Origin: CAYZRY01 sp964630225
GTDB lineage: Bacteria > Bacillota_I > Bacilli_A > RF39 > UBA660
DNA length: 15,403 bases
Assembly: GCA_964630225.1 (NCBI GenBank)
Contig: CAZVUK010000021.1
Location: forward strand, 1 to 15,403
Reading direction: 5' to 3'
The notes below the pieces were generated by a model. It worked only from the letters and a program-made list of their open reading frames with translations, was not told where the DNA came from and did no database searches. Position 1 is the stretch's first letter. Every line of letters begins with the position of its first letter. Below are positions 13,368 through 15,403 of this stretch, piece by piece. Made by a program: the position numbers and the translations under genes.

Positions 13368-15162
13368 CTTTGATTAGCGATATAGCATTTAACAACGATA
13401 TCATATATATAGCAATATTAGTAAATATACCTATTCCTAAATCAAATATACCCATAGCCAACATTAAGATCATTATTGTTTTAAATAGTATAGCTAAACT
13501 AAAGTTAAGTGACAAAAGTCTTCTGTTTTCTTTTGAAGCTTTGATGGTCATTTCGATATGATCTAGATTATTATTTAAAATTATCATGTCGCAGTTTTCT
13601 AAATCAAGAAACTGTCCCATTTTACCTATTGCTACGCCCATAGTAGCTTTTTCAAGTAGTTTAGCATCTTTTATACCTTCGCCAATTAACATCAGTTTAA
13701 CACCCTCTTTTTGAGCATTTTCGATGTATGCTAATTTTTCCTTTTCAGATATATCAGGAAGAAATCTTGCAATATCTAATTTTCGGCATAAACTCTCGAC
13801 ATATTCATAGTTATCACTAGATAGAACAATTAAGTCATTAATACCTAATTTTGCAATGTTCTTAACATCTTCGGCAAAATCTTCTTTAACTTCATCTCTA
13901 AGAACCACATAGCCTAAAAACTCATTGTTTTTAGCGACGTATATGACGGAACCTATCGTTTTAGCTTTTTTAACGTTAATCCCGTTACTTTCCATGAAAG
14001 ATAGCTTTCCAAGTACGTATTTATCTTTTTCGATATTTACTTTAATACCACCGCTATATTCTCTAAACTTAGTCGTCTCTTTTCCATTTAAATATTCTCT
14101 AAATGGTTTAGTAATTTCATGATTACTCTTTTCTTCACATGTAGCTATTATTTGTAATAGTTCTTTTTCACTTATTTTTTCACTATATACTTCGACTATT
14201 TTCAATTTACCATCAGTAATTGTCGAAGACTTATCAAATAAAATACTATCTATTTCTAAAATATCATCAAGTGTACTTATTTTTTTAAGCAGGACTCCCC
14301 GTTTGATTAGTTTACTACAAGTAGCATAATAACTATATTTAATAGTATCACTTACCGGTGTCGGAGCAACGATGATAAGAAATGATAGGCCTAGATAAAG
14401 CAAGTGTTCAAGTTCACCGGTAGCAATATAACCTGTGATTAGTATTATCGCTAGGGCAGTAAGTATTATTGCTGAAAACATATTATTATATCTAATTACT
14501 TTTTTAGCATAAGCAGAATCATCTACGATATTGCTTAATGTTTTAGCAATTTTGGCCGAAGCAGAACTTTTTAAGTCATTAGTAACTTTAATCGTCAAAG
14601 GATTTCCGACATTGATTGTTTCGTTGACTACTTTGTCACCGGTAGTAACATCGATTAATTTCTTTTCACCGGTTAAATCGAAAGTATTAAGTTTACTATT
14701 TCCTTTGGTGATTATTCCATCACAGGGAATCATCTCATCTTTGTAAACAATAATCACATCCCCGGGCTTAACCGAGCTAGCTGCGACGACTTTAACATCC
14801 CCAGCTTTAACTAAATTAGCTAGATCTATTTCACTATTGATATTATTAAAAATAGCTCTTTTAATTTTATTAATAAGATTTTCTATAATAATTCTTCCAA
14901 AGAAGTATATGAGTATAATTGATAAGGCTTCCCTAAATCTATTTATAAAAAATAAAGAAAAGGAAATCATAAGCATAAAAAAATCATCGTTAAAACCCTT
15001 TAACTTTATTAATCTACCTACGCTTCCAACAAGTATATCGTAAGAGATGATGGTTAAACCGATAGCAATAAAAATATTAGCCATCATAGCATCTACAAAG
15101 AGAGAAGCTGTATAAAAAGAAGCAGCCATTAAAGTTTTATAAATCCTGTTTTTAAACTCCAT
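13354..15162 (-). CDS. P1B-like P-type ATPase with degenerate catalytic motifs
   Basis: A 602-residue membrane protein with the P1B (heavy-metal pump) layout. About four hydrophobic segments precede the actuator domain (about 100-220), two follow, then the P/N domains (about 295-535) and two C-terminal segments. There is no N-terminal metal-binding domain. Motifs align but are altered: LTGE (164-166) is kept. The TM4 CPC motif reads APTP (266-269) with no Cys. DKTGT reads DKSST with Asp310 kept. The HP motif reads HE (348-349), TGDN reads SSDN (448-451), and GDGxND reads GEGIKD (494-499). With no Cys in TM4, typical Cu, Zn or Cd transport looks doubtful. The frame is intact and has a promoter and ribosome binding site (GGAGA, complement of 15167-15171), so this looks like a maintained divergent protein, not a decayed one. 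It could be a pump with unusual chemistry or a non-pumping relative. Confidence 0.85.
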   Translation of the reverse strand: MEFKNRIYKTLMAASFYTASLFVDAMMANIFIAIGLTIISYDILVGSVGRLIKLKGFNDDFFMLMISFSLFFINRFREALSIILIYFFGRIIIENLINKIKRAIFNNINSEIDLANLVKAGDVKVVAASSVKPGDVIIVYKDEMIPCDGIITKGNSKLNTFDLTGEKKLIDVTTGDKVVNETINVGNPLTIKVTNDLKSSASAKIAKTLSNIVDDSAYAKKVIRYNNMFSAIILTALAIILITGYIATGELEHLLYLGLSFLIIVAPTPVSDTIKYSYYATCSKLIKRGVLLKKISTLDDILEIDSILFDKSSTITDGKLKIVEVYSEKISEKELLQIIATCEEKSNHEITKPFREYLNGKETTKFREYSGGIKVNIEKDKYVLGKLSFMESNGINVKKAKTIGSVIYVAKNNEFLGYVVLRDEVKEDFAEDVKNIAKLGINDLIVLSSDNYEYVESLCRKLDIARFLPDISEKEKLAYIENAQKEGVKLMLIGEGIKDAKLLEKATMGVAIGKMGQFLDLENCDMIILNNNLDHIEMTIKASKENRRLLSLNFSLAILFKTIMILMLAMGIFDLGIGIFTNIAIYMISLLNAISLIKEKTR

Positions 15163-15184
15163 ATTATCTCCATATTATAGATAT

Positions 15185-15193
15185 AATATATCA
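15185..15193 (-). promoter_or_regulatory. extended -10 promoter of the P-type ATPase gene
   Basis: On the minus strand TG plus one base (15193-15191) precedes TATATT (15190-15185). This leaves about 20 bases before the ATG at 15162, room for the ribosome binding site. A TATAAT at 15179-15174 is nearer the start but would begin the transcript inside the ribosome binding site. No strong -35 is visible. Confidence 0.45.
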
Positions 15194-15220
15194 CAAAAGC
15201 TTATAATATTAAACAAAGAC

Positions 15221-15249
15221 TTGATAAAAATCAATTCTTTTGCTAAAAT
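15221..15249 (+). promoter_or_regulatory. promoter of the tRNA-His gene
   Basis: TTGATA (15221-15226), a 17-base spacer, then TAAAAT (15244-15249) with a TG extension at 15241-15242. It lies 18 bases before the mature tRNA 5' end. The promoter diverges from the one for the P-type ATPase gene. Confidence 0.7.
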
Positions 15250-15267
15250 AAAGTAGTCTTTATAGAT

Positions 15268-15344
15268 GGCGGTTATGGTGAAGTGGTTAACACGCCAGAT
15301 TGTGGCTCTGGTATGCGTGGGTTCGATCCCCACTAGTCGCCCCA
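15268..15344 (+). tRNA. tRNA-His, anticodon GTG
   Basis: The cloverleaf closes fully. The acceptor stem pairs 15269-15275 with 15334-15340, including two G-U wobbles. An extra G (15268) pairs with C15341, which is the G-1:C73 pair specific to tRNA-His. The D stem is GTG/CAC. The anticodon stem CCAGA/TCTGG holds the loop TTGTGGC with GTG at 15302-15304. The T stem GTGGG/CCCAC has the loop TTCGATC. CCA is encoded at 15342-15344. Confidence 0.97.
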
Positions 15345-15356
15345 TTTATAGGAAAT

Positions 15357-15400
15357 AAACTCCTAAAACTCACTAAAATAAAGAGTTTTAGGAGTTTTTT
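15357..15400 (+). terminator. intrinsic terminator after tRNA-His
   Basis: A 15-bp perfect stem (15357-15371 with 15383-15397; core ACTCCTAAAACTC) has an 11-base loop and six T (15395-15400). It ends the single-tRNA transcript. Confidence 0.88.
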
Positions 15401-15403
15401 ATT

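Noticed and set aside
13354..15162. Calling the P-type ATPase copA, zntA or cadA
   Set aside because: The metal-selecting CPC motif in TM4 is replaced by APTP and there is no N-terminal metal-binding domain, so no metal can be assigned.
15174..15179. Minus-strand TATAAT as the main -10 of the P-type ATPase gene
   Set aside because: Transcription from it would start within the ribosome binding site; the TGATATATT slightly upstream fits better.
1..15403. CRISPR array, insertion sequence, prophage or integrase
   Set aside because: I found no spaced direct repeats, transposase or integrase motifs, or phage structural genes on either strand. The tRNA-His 3' end shows no visible attachment-site duplication in the window.

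Overview
The window reads as a chromosomal segment of an AT-rich, low-GC Gram-positive bacterium (Firmicutes/Bacilli, possibly an uncultured Tenericutes-like gut lineage). Supporting signs are the strong AT bias, GGAGG-type ribosome binding sites, frequent TGnTATAAT-type extended -10 promoters, a Bacillota-type heterodimeric ABC exporter, a lipoprotein with a lipobox, a membrane-anchored GH25 muramidase, and a tRNA-His with encoded G-1 and CCA. The standard bacterial code holds: long frames are uninterrupted and Trp is TGG. Every gene ends in TAA or TAG and none in TGA. The species assignment is inference.

Layout. (1) 47-3812: a two-gene operon for a heterodimeric ABC exporter. One subunit has a degenerate ATPase site and the other a canonical one; the genes overlap by 8 bases. 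(2) 3831-6719: a cell-surface group on one apparent transcript. It holds a membrane-anchored polysaccharide-lyase-like gene broken by a stop at codon 4 and a G-run frameshift, a small lipoprotein with two similar beta-rich halves, and a membrane-anchored GH25 lysozyme, then a terminator. (3) 6732-7576: a single short-chain dehydrogenase gene. (4) 7581-8090: a relic in which the start of a NatA-like ATPase gene is fused to the end of a NatB-like permease gene by a large internal deletion. It still has a good promoter and ribosome binding site. (5) 8094-9584: a HAD-family phosphatase/nucleotidase gene and a plsC-type acyltransferase gene in one operon. (6) 9589-11889: an orphan hybrid histidine kinase (7 TM, HisKA, HATPase, receiver, Hpt). 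(7) 11892-13367: a stand-alone AAA+ protein resembling only the first ATPase domain of ClpA/ClpB, with an acidic tail carrying a duplicated MGTRDTR motif. (8) 13354-15162, minus strand: a P1B-like P-type ATPase with almost every catalytic signature altered. It converges on the AAA+ gene across one shared bidirectional terminator. (9) 15221-15400: a tRNA-His gene with its own promoter and terminator.

How it fits together: most units are independent one- or two-gene transcripts with compact signals, and several terminator stems contain the stop codon of the gene they end. I see no phage, insertion sequence, CRISPR array or canonical defence island. The most unusual parts are the ClpB-D1-like protein that appears to lack the threading loop, the motif-degenerate P-type ATPase, and two decayed genes in an otherwise intact region.
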